A DNA stretch of 64,000 bases, from contig NZ_SCFM01000006.1 in NCBI RefSeq assembly GCF_004138295.1, positions 248,001-312,000 on the forward strand, given 5' to 3'. Shown piece after piece: positions 36,370 through 45,063 of this stretch. This stretch comes from Ectobacillus funiculus (GTDB taxonomy: Bacteria > Bacillota > Bacilli > Bacillales > Bacillaceae_G). The position numbers were made by a program, and so were the translations under genes. A model generated the notes under the pieces. It was not told the DNA's origin. It saw only the letters and a list, made by a program, of their open reading frames with translations, and ran no database searches. The stretch's first letter is position 1. The number at the start of each line of letters is the position of its first letter.

Positions 36370-37161
36370 ATGACAGGAACTTATAAGACAAAAGATATCG
36401 CTAATAAAACGGGTATCCCCGGCAATATAGTGCGAAAATACAGCAATTTGCTTGAACAGCATGGTTACATAATTGAGAAAACTGGTAATTCACGCACGTT
36501 TACAATGGCGGATATCCGCTTATTAAAGGATATTCATAAACGAGTGTCTGAGCTGGATGAAAATGCTGCTGAAGCAGTTACCACAGTATTACAAGGCAAG
36601 CCGGAAGATACGATACCCGTAGCGTTACAGACTGTCGAGCCTGAACAGGCTATGTCGCCAGCCAAAACACACATTGCTATATATGATGATGTGAATACGA
36701 CCATTCGTGAGCAAAACAAAAAGTTCGAAGAATTTATGAATAAACTTGATACACTTGCACAGTTAAATGAAGCAATTATTCATCAAAACTCAACACTTAT
36801 CTCACAAAATCGCCAAAAGGATGAGAAGCTGGATGGGCTCATGCAGGAGGTATACGTTAAAGAATCAAAACAAGAAAACATGCTATGCAACCTAATCGAT
36901 CATGTCAAGCAAACTGAATCCAAGCAGGACGAAAAAATAGATAACGTGCTTAGTCAAATGTACAAAAAGGAATCCAAGCAGGATGAAAAAATGAATAAGC
37001 TTATCAATCATGTGTATAGGCAGGAGTCGAGCCGAGATGAACAATTGATGAGCCTTATTCGAGAAATGCAGGAAACAAAACGAATGATTGCCGCATCCAA
37101 AGAAAACACATGGGTAAAAACGATTAAAAACATCTTCCGCACGAAGCCGGAGCGTGCATAA
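36370..37161 (+). CDS. MerR-like HTH coiled-coil DNA-binding protein (RacA/DUF3967-like)
   Basis: 263 residues from the ATG at 36370 behind AAAGGAG. A second start at 36319 with AAAGGAGGAACC would add 17 residues; both ribosome binding sites are good. Residues 1-70 form a MerR-type HTH (YKTKDIANKTGIPGNIVRKYS ... FTMADIRLLKDIHKRV). The rest is a coiled coil with four imperfect repeats around (K/R)ESKQDEK.. spaced 22 residues, and a basic C terminus. Chromosome-anchoring RacA and the plasmid/phage DUF3967 proteins share this layout. Function inferred only. Confidence 0.75.
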   Translation: MTGTYKTKDIANKTGIPGNIVRKYSNLLEQHGYIIEKTGNSRTFTMADIRLLKDIHKRVSELDENAAEAVTTVLQGKPEDTIPVALQTVEPEQAMSPAKTHIAIYDDVNTTIREQNKKFEEFMNKLDTLAQLNEAIIHQNSTLISQNRQKDEKLDGLMQEVYVKESKQENMLCNLIDHVKQTESKQDEKIDNVLSQMYKKESKQDEKMNKLINHVYRQESSRDEQLMSLIREMQETKRMIAASKENTWVKTIKNIFRTKPERA

Positions 37162-37171
37162 TAATAGAAAT

Positions 37172-37204
37172 GAAAAAGTTACCGATACCCTCGGTAACTT
37201 TTTC
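37172..37204. terminator. bidirectional terminator
   Basis: GAAAAAGTTACCGA-TACCC-TCGGTAACTTTTTC between the convergent MerR-like and kinase genes. Confidence 0.9.
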
Positions 37205-38489
37205 ATTCGGAAATGTCCAGCGGAAGAATCGGCAAGGTGATATTTGCTTCTGTTCCCTTCCCTTTTTCACTTTTGTAGGCAATTTTTCCTTGGTGCGCCT
37301 GAATAATGCTAAATGTTACCATAAGCCCTAAACCTGTCCCCTTCTCCTTCAAAGAATAGTATGGCTGCCCCAGCCTTGCCAGCTGTTCCTTGTCCATGCC
37401 AACACCACTATCCTTAACAGTTACAACCGCTTCATCCCCCTTTTGATAGGCCCTTACCTTCAAATAGCCTTTCTGATCGCCCACTGCTTCAACTCCATTT
37501 TTTACAATATTCATAATCGCTTGCTTTAGTTTTGCATGATTGCCAACCATATAAATATCCTTCTGAATCTCTGTTTGTAAATACACGCCTTGCATAGCCG
37601 CAAAGGAGGACATGATCGTTGACATTTCGTCAAGCAAATTTGATAAACAAAATTGCTCCTTTTTCTCCATTTGCGGACGTGCCAAATTTAAATAGTCTGA
37701 AATAATATGCTCTGCCCGATCAAGCTCAGTCAACACAAGCTCAAGATATTCCTTATTCTTTATATCCTCTGCTCTTTGAAATAATTGAATAAAGCCCCTA
37801 ACAACTGTAAGTGGGTTTCTTACCTCATGAGCAACACTCGCTGCCAGCTCACTTATAATCATTAGCTTTTCCGATTTTTGCATCTCGACCCGCAGCATTG
37901 CATTATCATATAAATACTCTGCTAAATAGACTTGAAATGCCATCGCTACAGCCAATGCGATTGCGGCGATCGTAAAATACACATATGCTTGAGAAATAAC
38001 CTGTGTAAAAGAATCATATAGAGAAACTAGGACAATGCTTCCGACTAGATAAAGAAGTGCATACAACGATGCAAGCAAAAAGGAGATAATCGTTTTCTTA
38101 TGGTTTGCGAAAGTGTTCCATTTACGCGACAGCCAAAATGAAACACCTGTCAGGAAGGCGATATCGAGCAATTGTATCCAAATAGTATCTCCCCCGTATA
38201 AAAGCAAATAAGCGATTACAGAACATATCGCTGGAAACAGACCATATGCTCCTCCATATAAATATGTACCCATAATAGGAATAGCATGAAAATCGAAGTA
38301 ATAATGTCCTCCAAGATGAATTGGATACATCATAGACAAAGCAACAATGCCTCCTGATAGAAGAGATGTTGTTTTCCAATTTCTCTTTGGAACAGATACA
38401 TGATAACGACTCAAGCGAAGTGTTTCATACAAAAACACAGGCAAAATCACAATTGCAAGTTGAATAAGAAGATCCCCAATCTGCTCCAA
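37203..38489 (-). CDS. KinB-like sporulation-type sensor histidine kinase
   Basis: 428 residues. N-terminal 5-6 helix membrane sensor of the 5TM-LYT type (about 1-195), then HisKA with SELAASVAHEVRNPLTVVRGF (phospho-His), and HATPase with KNGVEAV, DSGVGM and GTGLGLMVTFSII. This layout and the HEVRNPLT box match KinB and related Bacillus kinases that feed the Spo0F-Spo0A phosphorelay. No response regulator lies beside it, as expected for an orphan phosphorelay kinase. The gene ends within the bidirectional terminator. Confidence 0.88.
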   Translation of the reverse strand: MEQIGDLLIQLAIVILPVFLYETLRLSRYHVSVPKRNWKTTSLLSGGIVALSMMYPIHLGGHYYFDFHAIPIMGTYLYGGAYGLFPAICSVIAYLLLYGGDTIWIQLLDIAFLTGVSFWLSRKWNTFANHKKTIISFLLASLYALLYLVGSIVLVSLYDSFTQVISQAYVYFTIAAIALAVAMAFQVYLAEYLYDNAMLRVEMQKSEKLMIISELAASVAHEVRNPLTVVRGFIQLFQRAEDIKNKEYLELVLTELDRAEHIISDYLNLARPQMEKKEQFCLSNLLDEMSTIMSSFAAMQGVYLQTEIQKDIYMVGNHAKLKQAIMNIVKNGVEAVGDQKGYLKVRAYQKGDEAVVTVKDSGVGMDKEQLARLGQPYYSLKEKGTGLGLMVTFSIIQAHQGKIAYKSEKGKGTEANITLPILPLDISE

Positions 38490-38617
38490 ACTCCCCGTCC
38501 CCCAGTCACCCTTTTTCCCTAATTATAACATTTATAGCTATTTAATTTGTAAAAATTTACATTTTTTACCCATTTTATGTAGGTACCCAAATCAACATGA
38601 ATCGACATGTGGGTGTA

Positions 38618-38772
38618 AGAAAAGCGGACAAGGCCCGCCTTTTATGGCAGCGTAGGGGTGGGCCGGAGTAAAAGGCTCTTTTTTGCCTTTTGCGGAGGTT
38701 CAGCCCGGAGTCTGCCATTTTTAGCCTTGGGAGCTAGACATCACCTCGAAAAGTTATACTTTCTGGTGTAAA
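38618..38772 (+). repeat. R2 copy 3, followed by only the last bases of R1
   Basis: Complete forward R2, then TTATACTTTCTGGTGTAAA, the extreme right end of R1; the R1 body is deleted. A reverse GTCCGCTTTTCTT stands 50 bp further on (38825-38838), so the unit is flanked by inverted ends like the copy at 8185-8478. Confidence 0.88.
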
Positions 38773-38835
38773 AAAGAAAAGGGCCGTGAAACATCACAAC
38801 CCTTTGAATACATAACGGACCATGTCCGCTTTTCT

Positions 38836-39810
38836 TCATTGATAGGAAACATAATACGTTTTTTGTAAGCTCTTCACTTTTCTTAGCTTCTCCTGCGCTT
38901 CCTCACTTAAAGTACTAATCGGCCTTCCACCTACAAGAACCTCCTTGTCATATACTTTTTTCACCTCTACCTGCATCCTTTCCTTTGCTGGCGTTTCATG
39001 TATACAGATACGATGAGGCTCCCACAGCACTACATTCATCAATTCCTTTACTTCCGGGCTTTCACACGTTTGCAGATGGTAAATCAGCTCATAATTCGTA
39101 AGCGGTTCGATGAATGACAATTTGACCTCCTGATGCTTCGCGTACGCCGCCACCGCCTTTGCTAATAAGCCATCAATAGCAATTGCAAGCGGACTGAGAA
39201 AGGCATTATGATCGACAACCATCGCTTCCATAATATGAAGCCCTGTCTCTATATCGGTCTCCACAAAATCCCCCAGAAATCTAATATTTTGAATAAGTTC
39301 CCACGGCTCCTTAGCAATCCCCCCAACGAGGTATGCATCGCGTAAAAAGCTGTCAAAATGGTCTGCCCCAAGCAGGCTTGTTTTGCTTGTCAATGGTGTA
39401 TTTTCATTTAATAAAGCTACAATATGCTCACCGTCATATCCATGCTTTTTCAGGATACGTGCTGCTTCGCCCTCACGGATGAGCTTTTCCGTATTCGCGT
39501 GATGATTAAAACCAAGTGTTTTTTCAACAGCATGAGAAAACGGTAAATGTCCGATATCATGAAGCAAGGCGGCCAGACGAAGCTCTTTATCATTTGGAAA
39601 GAAACGAGCAATAACGGACCAAACACCAATCGTATGGTCGAGCCTTGAATGCATGATCGGCGAGTAAAGCGAAGCAGTACCATAATGGCTTAAGAATTTT
39701 AACCTTCGGAGCGTTTTGGATTGAAATAGCTCCAGTTCGTGAGGAAGGGCTTTAATTTCATGTCTATAAAGCGGATCGTATACCGTTTCTTGGCAAAAGG
39801 TTTGCTGCAC
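38836..39810 (-). CDS. HD-domain phosphohydrolase (YdhJ/dNTPase-like)
   Basis: 324 residues. HD-superfamily metal site HSRLDHTIG...HDIGHLPFSHAVE (first His, HD pair, distal Asp) at about 55-95, typical of the dGTPase-like COG1078 group such as YdhJ. A long C-terminal helical region follows. Likely hydrolyses deoxynucleoside triphosphates or a related nucleotide. The last codons lie close to the R2-derived GTCCGCTTTTCTT sequence. Function inferred from family. Confidence 0.85.
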   Translation of the reverse strand: MQQTFCQETVYDPLYRHEIKALPHELELFQSKTLRRLKFLSHYGTASLYSPIMHSRLDHTIGVWSVIARFFPNDKELRLAALLHDIGHLPFSHAVEKTLGFNHHANTEKLIREGEAARILKKHGYDGEHIVALLNENTPLTSKTSLLGADHFDSFLRDAYLVGGIAKEPWELIQNIRFLGDFVETDIETGLHIMEAMVVDHNAFLSPLAIAIDGLLAKAVAAYAKHQEVKLSFIEPLTNYELIYHLQTCESPEVKELMNVVLWEPHRICIHETPAKERMQVEVKKVYDKEVLVGGRPISTLSEEAQEKLRKVKSLQKTYYVSYQ

Positions 39811-40025
39811 CTCTGATCACCATCCCACATTCTTTTCACTAGAGATTATCATCATACTATGATAGGTTTGGTATTATATTCATTGTTTTACAGAAACGTT
39901 AGAGAAATTTACATCTTTTTTCACATACTACATAATTGAAGGTTATCTTGAAGCGTTTTTATTTTTCAGCTTGTTTACTCCCAATAAAAACTTCGCAATG
40001 GAACTGGCAGATATGATAAAATAAA

Positions 40026-40157
40026 CAAGAAAACTCGCTGATTGGCGAGCCCTTAGGTGAAGACAGAAGCGTAGTTGCACTTACACTGTATTCCTAAAAT
40101 TTCCAACTACGTCAAATTAGCTTCCAGCTGGAAATTTATACTTTCTTACAGTGTAAA
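40026..40157 (+). repeat. R1 copy 11, in the patA upstream region
   Basis: Full-length (GAAAACTCGCTGATTGGCG...), GTAGTTGCAC subfamily, palindrome in C-G form (TTCCAGCTGGAA). It ends 33 bp before the patA start, so it is either transcribed in the patA leader or contains the promoter. The rest of 39811-40025 holds no gene. Confidence 0.92.
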
Positions 40158-40190
40158 TAAAAATTTTGCAGCGGAAGAAAGGAAGACTTT

Positions 40191-41348
40191 ATGGAACATC
40201 TATTAAATCCTCGTGTAAAAAATATTCAAATCTCGGGCATTCGCCAATTTTTTAATATGATTCAAGAATACGACAATGTAGTTTCCCTTACGATTGGCCA
40301 GCCTGATTTCCCGACACCTTCTTTAGTAAAGGAGGCTGGCAAACGTGCTATTACGGAGAATATTACAAGCTATACGCATAATGCCGGCATTCTTGAGCTG
40401 AGACAAGCTGCCTCTGCTTTTGTCAAAGAGCGATACGCGCTCAATTATGATGCAGCAAACGAAGTGATTGTGACAACAGGTGCGAGTGAAGCGATTGATA
40501 TTGCGTTTCGGACAATTTTAGATGAGGGAGCCGAGGTTATTTTGCCTGCCCCTATCTATCCTGGCTACGAACCGATTATTCGTTTAATGGGCGCAAAGCC
40601 TGTATTTGTTGATGTCCGGGAAAGCGGCTTTCGCTTAACAGCCAAAGCACTCGAGCAAGCTATCACAGCCAACACACGCTGTGTTGTTTTGCCTTATCCA
40701 TCTAATCCAACAGGCGTCACACTTAGCAAGGAGGAGCTTCAAGAAATTGTTAATGTTTTAGAGGCTAAAGACATTTTCGTAATCTCCGATGAAATTTACA
40801 GTGAGCTTGTTTATGAAGGAGCTCATAGCTCGATTGCTCAATTCCCGTCTATGCGTGATAAAACAATTGTGATTAACGGCCTTTCCAAATCACATTCTAT
40901 GACGGGCTGGCGTATTGGATTTTTGTTCGCTCCCGCTTATATTTCCAAAGAAATCCTAAAGGTGCATCAGTATAATGTAACATGCGCTTCCTCTGTCTCT
41001 CAGTATGCGGCAATAGAAGCACTGACGGCGGCCAAGGACGCGCCTCGCATGATGCGTCATCAATACAAAAGAAGAAGAGACTATGTATACCATCGCTTAA
41101 CAAGCATGGGTTTATCAGTTGAACAGCCAACTGGCGCCTTTTATATTTTCCCTTCAATTAAGCAGTTTGAGACTAGCTCCTTTGATTTCGCCATGCGCCT
41201 TGTCAAAGAAGCTGGAGTTGCGGTTGTTCCGGGTACAGCATTCTCTGAGTACGGAGAAGGCTATCTTCGTTTATCTTACGCATACAGTCTAGAAACCCTA
41301 AAGGATGGCTGTGACCGAATCGAACAATTTTTGCAAGAAAAGATTTAA
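40191..41348 (+). CDS. patA: N-acetyl-LL-diaminopimelate aminotransferase PatA
   Basis: 385 residues, fold-type I PLP enzyme. Motifs: TIGQPDFPTP (substrate Gly-Gln-Pro), TTGASEAIDIAF, PYPSNPTGVT (PLP Asn), SDEIYSEL and the Schiff-base Lys in LSKSHSMTGWRIGF. Matches B. subtilis PatA, which converts N-acetyl-2-amino-6-oxopimelate to N-acetyl-diaminopimelate. With dapH and dapI in the same window the acetylase DAP branch is complete. In B. subtilis patA adjoins kinA; here no kinase follows. Ribosome binding site GAAAGGAAG. Confidence 0.92.
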   Translation: MEHLLNPRVKNIQISGIRQFFNMIQEYDNVVSLTIGQPDFPTPSLVKEAGKRAITENITSYTHNAGILELRQAASAFVKERYALNYDAANEVIVTTGASEAIDIAFRTILDEGAEVILPAPIYPGYEPIIRLMGAKPVFVDVRESGFRLTAKALEQAITANTRCVVLPYPSNPTGVTLSKEELQEIVNVLEAKDIFVISDEIYSELVYEGAHSSIAQFPSMRDKTIVINGLSKSHSMTGWRIGFLFAPAYISKEILKVHQYNVTCASSVSQYAAIEALTAAKDAPRMMRHQYKRRRDYVYHRLTSMGLSVEQPTGAFYIFPSIKQFETSSFDFAMRLVKEAGVAVVPGTAFSEYGEGYLRLSYAYSLETLKDGCDRIEQFLQEKI

Positions 41349-41352
41349 ACAT

Positions 41353-41382
41353 AAAAACGCTTGGATCACTCCAAGCGTTTTT
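41353..41382 (+). terminator. terminator of patA
   Basis: AAAAACGCTTGGA-TCAC-TCCAAGCGTTTTT, 13-bp stem. Confidence 0.93.
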
Positions 41383-41490
41383 ATGCGAATTTAAAGATGA
41401 AACACACAAGAACTAGTATGATAACTTAGATTTGTATTTTTCTTCTCCAAAGCTGAATTACTGAGAATGGTAACTGTCCTTAGCTTCCAT

Positions 41491-41505
41491 TTGTAATCGC
41501 TTACA
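41491..41505. promoter_or_regulatory. consensus catabolite-responsive element (cre)
   Basis: TTGTAATCGCTTACA fits the CcpA consensus WTGNAANCGNWNNCA at every defined position and is a near palindrome. It lies in the intergenic gap after patA, 16 bp past the stop of the small membrane gene, with no start codon close to it. Confidence 0.6.
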
Positions 41506-41520
41506 TTTATGAGTACTGGC

Positions 41521-41745
41521 TTATTTTGACTTCCACGCATTTCTTATTGTAAGCCAGCCAAAGAAGACAACTGCTAGCCAACCGATAAATGTCATCACAT
41601 ATGTTAAAAAGCTGATAAATCCATCAATTGCAGTAAAGGAAAAGAAATGAAAGAAGGATGTTAAAGAAGAACCCATCACTCCGGCTGCAGACATCCATAG
41701 CCAGCCGACAAATGCGGCGAAGAAAAACTTTAATGTGTTATCCAT
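41521..41745 (-). CDS. small membrane protein, unknown
   Basis: 74 residues from the ATG at 41745 with GGGAGGTG at good spacing. Two membrane helices (about 6-26 and 44-66), Trp/Phe-rich, with a basic KSK end. I do not recognise the family. Single-gene unit bounded by a cre site downstream and R1 copy 12 upstream. Confidence 0.65.
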   Translation of the reverse strand: MDNTLKFFFAAFVGWLWMSAAGVMGSSLTSFFHFFSFTAIDGFISFLTYVMTFIGWLAVVFFGWLTIRNAWKSK

Positions 41746-41875
41746 ACAAGTCACCTCCCTTAGTAAGAAGTGATTATATTTCTATACTATTATTCAAAGA
41801 AAAATTCGGTGCTTACTATTGCTAAAATAGGCGCTGTGAAACAAGAGTGTATATTTTCTTATGTAATGCTGCCAG

Positions 41876-42010
41876 AAAGAAAACTCGCCGATTGGCGAGC
41901 CCTGCCTTGTTGGGCGAAGACAGAGGCGTAGCCCTACTTATACTGTATTCCTAAAACTTTTCACTACGTCGAATTGGCTTCTAGCTAGAAATTTATACTT
42001 TCTTAAAGTG
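41876..42010 (+). repeat. R1 copy 12
   Basis: Full-length, GTAGCCCTAC subfamily, palindrome in T-A form (TTCTAGCTAGAA). It runs directly into the hairpin at 42010-42040. Confidence 0.93.
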
Positions 42011-42040
42011 ATAAAAAGCCGCCTTAGGCGACTTTTTATC
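42010..42040 (-). terminator. terminator downstream of the SDR fragment
   Basis: GATAAAAAG(C)CGCC-TTA-GGCG(A)CTTTTTATC. Confidence 0.85.
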
Positions 42041-42062
42041 AAGCTTCATTAGAAAATTCGCG

Positions 42063-42551
42063 TTAGATTGATACAGCAGGTTCAGCCGTTTCGAAAAATT
42101 GCTGCTGTTCTCTCATTAAGCCTGCAAGCGGCAAATCATTCACCGTGCTCTCCTCCCGCTTGTCAGTTGAAGATGTAAGATGTTTAACTTCTAGGAACAG
42201 TCCTTTTAAATAAATCGCCATTGCATCTTCCCATTGGTCCTTCGCAACGTCAGTGACAAAACGGATTCGGTATAAGCCTGCATTGTTAAATAGCATATCA
42301 ATCGTTCCATATGCCTTCATTGCCTCTTCTACTACACGTTTCCAATCCTGCGTTTTATTCACATTATGGGAAACGAAAATTGCTTGACCGTTTTGAGCCA
42401 AAATCTCTTCTACCGTCGCCTTACCATTCTCTACATCAATATCGGTAATTACGACATTTGCACCTTGCTGCGCCAATAAAAGCGCTGTTTTACGCCCGAT
42501 GCCAATACCTCCGCCTGTCACAATGATAACCTTCCCTGCTAGCTTCATCAT
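42063..42551 (-). pseudogene. truncated short-chain dehydrogenase
   Basis: The first about 118 residues are a normal SDR N-terminal half (VTGGGIGIG cofactor loop, VITDIDVENG, NNAGLYR), reaching AIYLKGLFLEVKH. Then the frame continues with about 40 unrelated residues (LTSSTDKREESTVNDLP...). The catalytic Ser-Tyr-Lys half is missing, so the product cannot be an active SDR. The ribosome binding site (AGGGG) is intact. Probably a deletion or a fusion to foreign sequence. Confidence 0.75.
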
Positions 42552-43116
42552 CCTCTACCCCTTCTAAATAAACTTCCCGTTCTACAGTATCCTCTGCTTT
42601 CTACAACAAACAGCCTCAACAATGAGGAATCGATTCCTAAAAGCACCCTACTGCATCCCTAAATGGGATCGTATTATCCTTGTTGCTTCAGACACACTTG
42701 CTACTCTAACAGCACTGTTACCAATGCAGCCTTCCCTGTGCCAATCACATGTCCCACATGTATGTTGTTCGCATTCTTTCTACGGCAGCTTGATTTTCTA
42801 CCTCTTTCTGCTTACCGGTTTTCTGCTCCCATACCAAGACAATCCCCTGCTTACTGTTAACACATACCGAGCTTCTATAACAATGCTGAGAGAAGTTATG
42901 TAGCAGACAGCAAAAAATGAGACACGCTGCATATTTGCGTGCCTGTTCCTGAAGGGTACTTCTATAGGAAATGCCAGTCCTATACAAAATGATTATAACA
43001 AAAAACAATGTCGTTTTTTGCAGAAAAAAAGTTAGAACTTAAAAAATTTTCCGAAAAATAAAATTCACCCTAATAAAACACCTAAAAAATCCCATAATCG
43101 TGACAGATTTGTGAAT

Positions 43117-43250
43117 AAAGAAAACTCGCCGATTGACGAGTCCTGCCTTTGGACGAAGACAGAGGCGTAGTTGCACTTATACTTTATTCCTAAAATTTCT
43201 CACTACGTCGAATTGTCTTCTAGCTAGAAATTTATACTTTCTTAAAGTGC
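43117..43250 (+). repeat. R1 copy 13, first of a tandem pair
   Basis: Full-length, GTAGTTGCAC subfamily, palindrome T-A form. The preceding stretch 42552-43116 contains only short, non-overlapping frames without ribosome binding sites and no recognisable gene. Confidence 0.93.
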
Positions 43251-43386
43251 AAAAAAACTCGCCGATTGGCGAGCCCTGCCCCCTGGGCGAAAACAGAGGC
43301 GTAGTTGCACTTATACCAAATCCCTAAAATTTCCAGATGAATCAAATTAGATTCCAGCTGGAAATTTATCCTTTCTTACAGTGAAA
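43251..43386 (+). repeat. R1 copy 14, second of a tandem pair
   Basis: Starts on the base after copy 13. GTAGTTGCAC subfamily but palindrome in C-G form (TTCCAGCTGGAA), and the ACTACGTCGAA segment is altered to AGATGAATCAAA, so it is not a recent duplicate of copy 13. Confidence 0.92.
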
Positions 43387-43416
43387 AACACCTTTGATAC
43401 TATCCCCATGTCTCAA

Positions 43417-43872
43417 TTATAGATTACTAATGACCTTCGTGCGGGCAGCTAGGTCATGATAGCCCCGGTTATCCCTTCGAAGAAGCATAATATATATATT
43501 AACAATAGCCGGAATACCAAGCAGCACTACATTCGATAACACCAAGATACAAAAGCGCCAAAGCAGCGTTCCTGCTCCAACCGCTTCCCCGCTCTCCTTT
43601 AACAGCTGTATACGCAAAAGACGGCTCCCAATTGTACGGCCATTCCAAACTAAAGGAAGCAAAACAAAGTAAGCTGCCATAATCACGAGGGCAAGCAGCA
43701 TATCATAACGGGCATCACCAAGGCTGACTTGAAAACGATCAAAAACAGCTTTATACTCCCCACTGATTACCGCAGCCGCAGCACCGTATACAAGAGAGAT
43801 GATAAACATATCTATCAGAAGCGCTCCGACTCGATTCATAACAAAGACAGGTTGATGAACATGCAGTTTCAT
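43417..43872 (-). CDS. RDD-family membrane protein
   Basis: 151 residues from the ATG at 43872 behind AAAGGGAG. RDD-domain pattern: NRVGALLIDMFIIS (Arg, Asp), a central LVWNGRTIGSRLLRIQL segment, and YHDLAARTKVI at the end, with four hydrophobic helices. Family members are small membrane proteins of uncertain function, some linked to ion or sodium stress. Divergently transcribed from the lipoprotein gene. Confidence 0.85.
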   Translation of the reverse strand: MKLHVHQPVFVMNRVGALLIDMFIISLVYGAAAAVISGEYKAVFDRFQVSLGDARYDMLLALVIMAAYFVLLPLVWNGRTIGSRLLRIQLLKESGEAVGAGTLLWRFCILVLSNVVLLGIPAIVNIYIMLLRRDNRGYHDLAARTKVISNL

Positions 43873-44019
43873 GATGAATTCTCCCTTTCCTTCCATACTT
43901 TCGCTCTCATCTTACCATGCTCCACTTTTTGTGACAACTTCCGACAAAGTATGGTACGTGACTGCCATCCCTGTTTTTGGTTACAATAGATGTAAACCTA
44001 ATCTTAAGGAGGTCAGTAT

Positions 44020-44448
44020 GTGATGACGAAAAACACATTTCTCCTTTTCGTAGCTTGCTTACTTTTGTCAGGTTGTGCCTTTCCATCACCTTACACGCAA
44101 TATGATATCGGCGTTGATTACGAAGTTCTGCAGTCCTCTACAAACGGAACCCAAATCCTTCCGAAAATGGATGCTTTCAACGCTTCACAGCTCATCCCTC
44201 CTGTTGTTACGGAAGTAGCATGGAACGACAGCTACATACTGGCAAAGCAGCTTGAATTACAGCCTGACCCCCTTAACCCTGACGCACAAACTCCCAATCA
44301 GCAGAATGCACGCTATTGGATTATTGACCTAAAATACAACAAAAGATTCGGTCCCTATACGAAAAAGCAATTCGAAGCACAAAAAAAGGAATTTCGCATT
44401 TCAAGCTCGCTTCAATTGCAAAAAGTTGAAAAGCTTGCACAAAAATAA
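44020..44448 (+). CDS. small lipoprotein, unknown function
   Basis: 142 residues. GTG start directly followed by ATG; AAGGAGG is 7 bases before the GTG. Lipoprotein signal with lipobox LLSGC, then a domain with VTEVAWNDSYILAKQLEL and ARYWIIDLKYNKRFGPYTKKQFEAQ. A WIID....GP(Y/F)....F segment is found in small Bacillus lipoproteins annotated DUF3997; I consider that likely but unproven. A plausible promoter (GTGACT-N18-TACAAT) precedes it. Confidence 0.75.
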   Translation: MMTKNTFLLFVACLLLSGCAFPSPYTQYDIGVDYEVLQSSTNGTQILPKMDAFNASQLIPPVVTEVAWNDSYILAKQLELQPDPLNPDAQTPNQQNARYWIIDLKYNKRFGPYTKKQFEAQKKEFRISSSLQLQKVEKLAQK

Positions 44449-44483
44449 ATAAGGCTTTCTACATGTAACCATGCTTATTCATC

Positions 44484-44623
44484 TAAAGAAAACCCATCGA
44501 TTGGCGAGCCTTGCCTTTGGGCGAAGACAGAGGCGTACGTAGCCCTACTTATACTGTATTCCTAAAATTTCCGACTCCGTCGAATTGTCTTCCAGCTGGA
44601 AACTTATACTTTCCTACAGTGTA
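44484..44623 (+). repeat. R1 copy 15
   Basis: Full-length; left hairpin partly eroded (ACCCATCGATTGGCGAG) and a 4-bp duplication GTACGTAG in the core. GTAGCCCTAC subfamily, palindrome in C-G form. Confidence 0.92.
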
Positions 44624-44677
44624 AGAAATCCCTTACTAGTAACCAGTCGGGTACCTTACCCCATCTGTATTTGCAAT

Positions 44678-44704
44678 GCAGCCCGCGTATAATACGCGGG
44701 CTGC
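44678..44704 (+). terminator. strong GC-rich hairpin
   Basis: GCAGCCCGCGTAT / ATACGCGGGCTGC followed by TTTAC. It stands between convergent genes and could terminate both. Confidence 0.8.
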
Positions 44705-44737
44705 TTTACTGCTAAGCACATCGCAGTGTGTTCGCTT

Positions 44738-45004
44738 TTATGTTGAAGAATATTTCGACTGAAGCCATGCACATACACCAAAGCTTGCCAATGCCGCAAC
44801 AAACATAACGATTGCCCAAGCCCTCAGCTGTAATTGGATCTCACCGTGCACTGCTCCCCCAAGCATCAAAAAATACACGCCACCGAGTGTGTAGATTATA
44901 CAAGGAATATAAGGGATAACATAGTTCGGAAACACCTTATATAAAAGACAGCTTAGTAAGCAAGCTGTACACACGATCACAATAGCTGTAATTCCAATCA
45001 GCAA
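44738..45004 (-). CDS. small three-helix membrane protein (YesK-like)
   Basis: 88 residues from a TTG start with AAAGGGGGG 7 bases upstream. Three hydrophobic helices (about 2-23, 31-51, 60-80). Length and layout resemble the YesK-like family of Bacillus, but the resemblance is general. Function unknown. Confidence 0.6.
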   Translation of the reverse strand: MLIGITAIVIVCTACLLSCLLYKVFPNYVIPYIPCIIYTLGGVYFLMLGGAVHGEIQLQLRAWAIVMFVAALASFGVCAWLQSKYSST

Positions 45005-45063
45005 TATATTCCCCCCTTTCTTCTATTATGCAACCCGCTCCTCCTCACCTATCAATCCAAAAA

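Noticed and set aside
42622-43008. Possible genes in the gap upstream of the SDR fragment, both strands
   Set aside because: Short frames without ribosome binding sites and no recognisable motif; they do not join into one protein after simple frameshifts.
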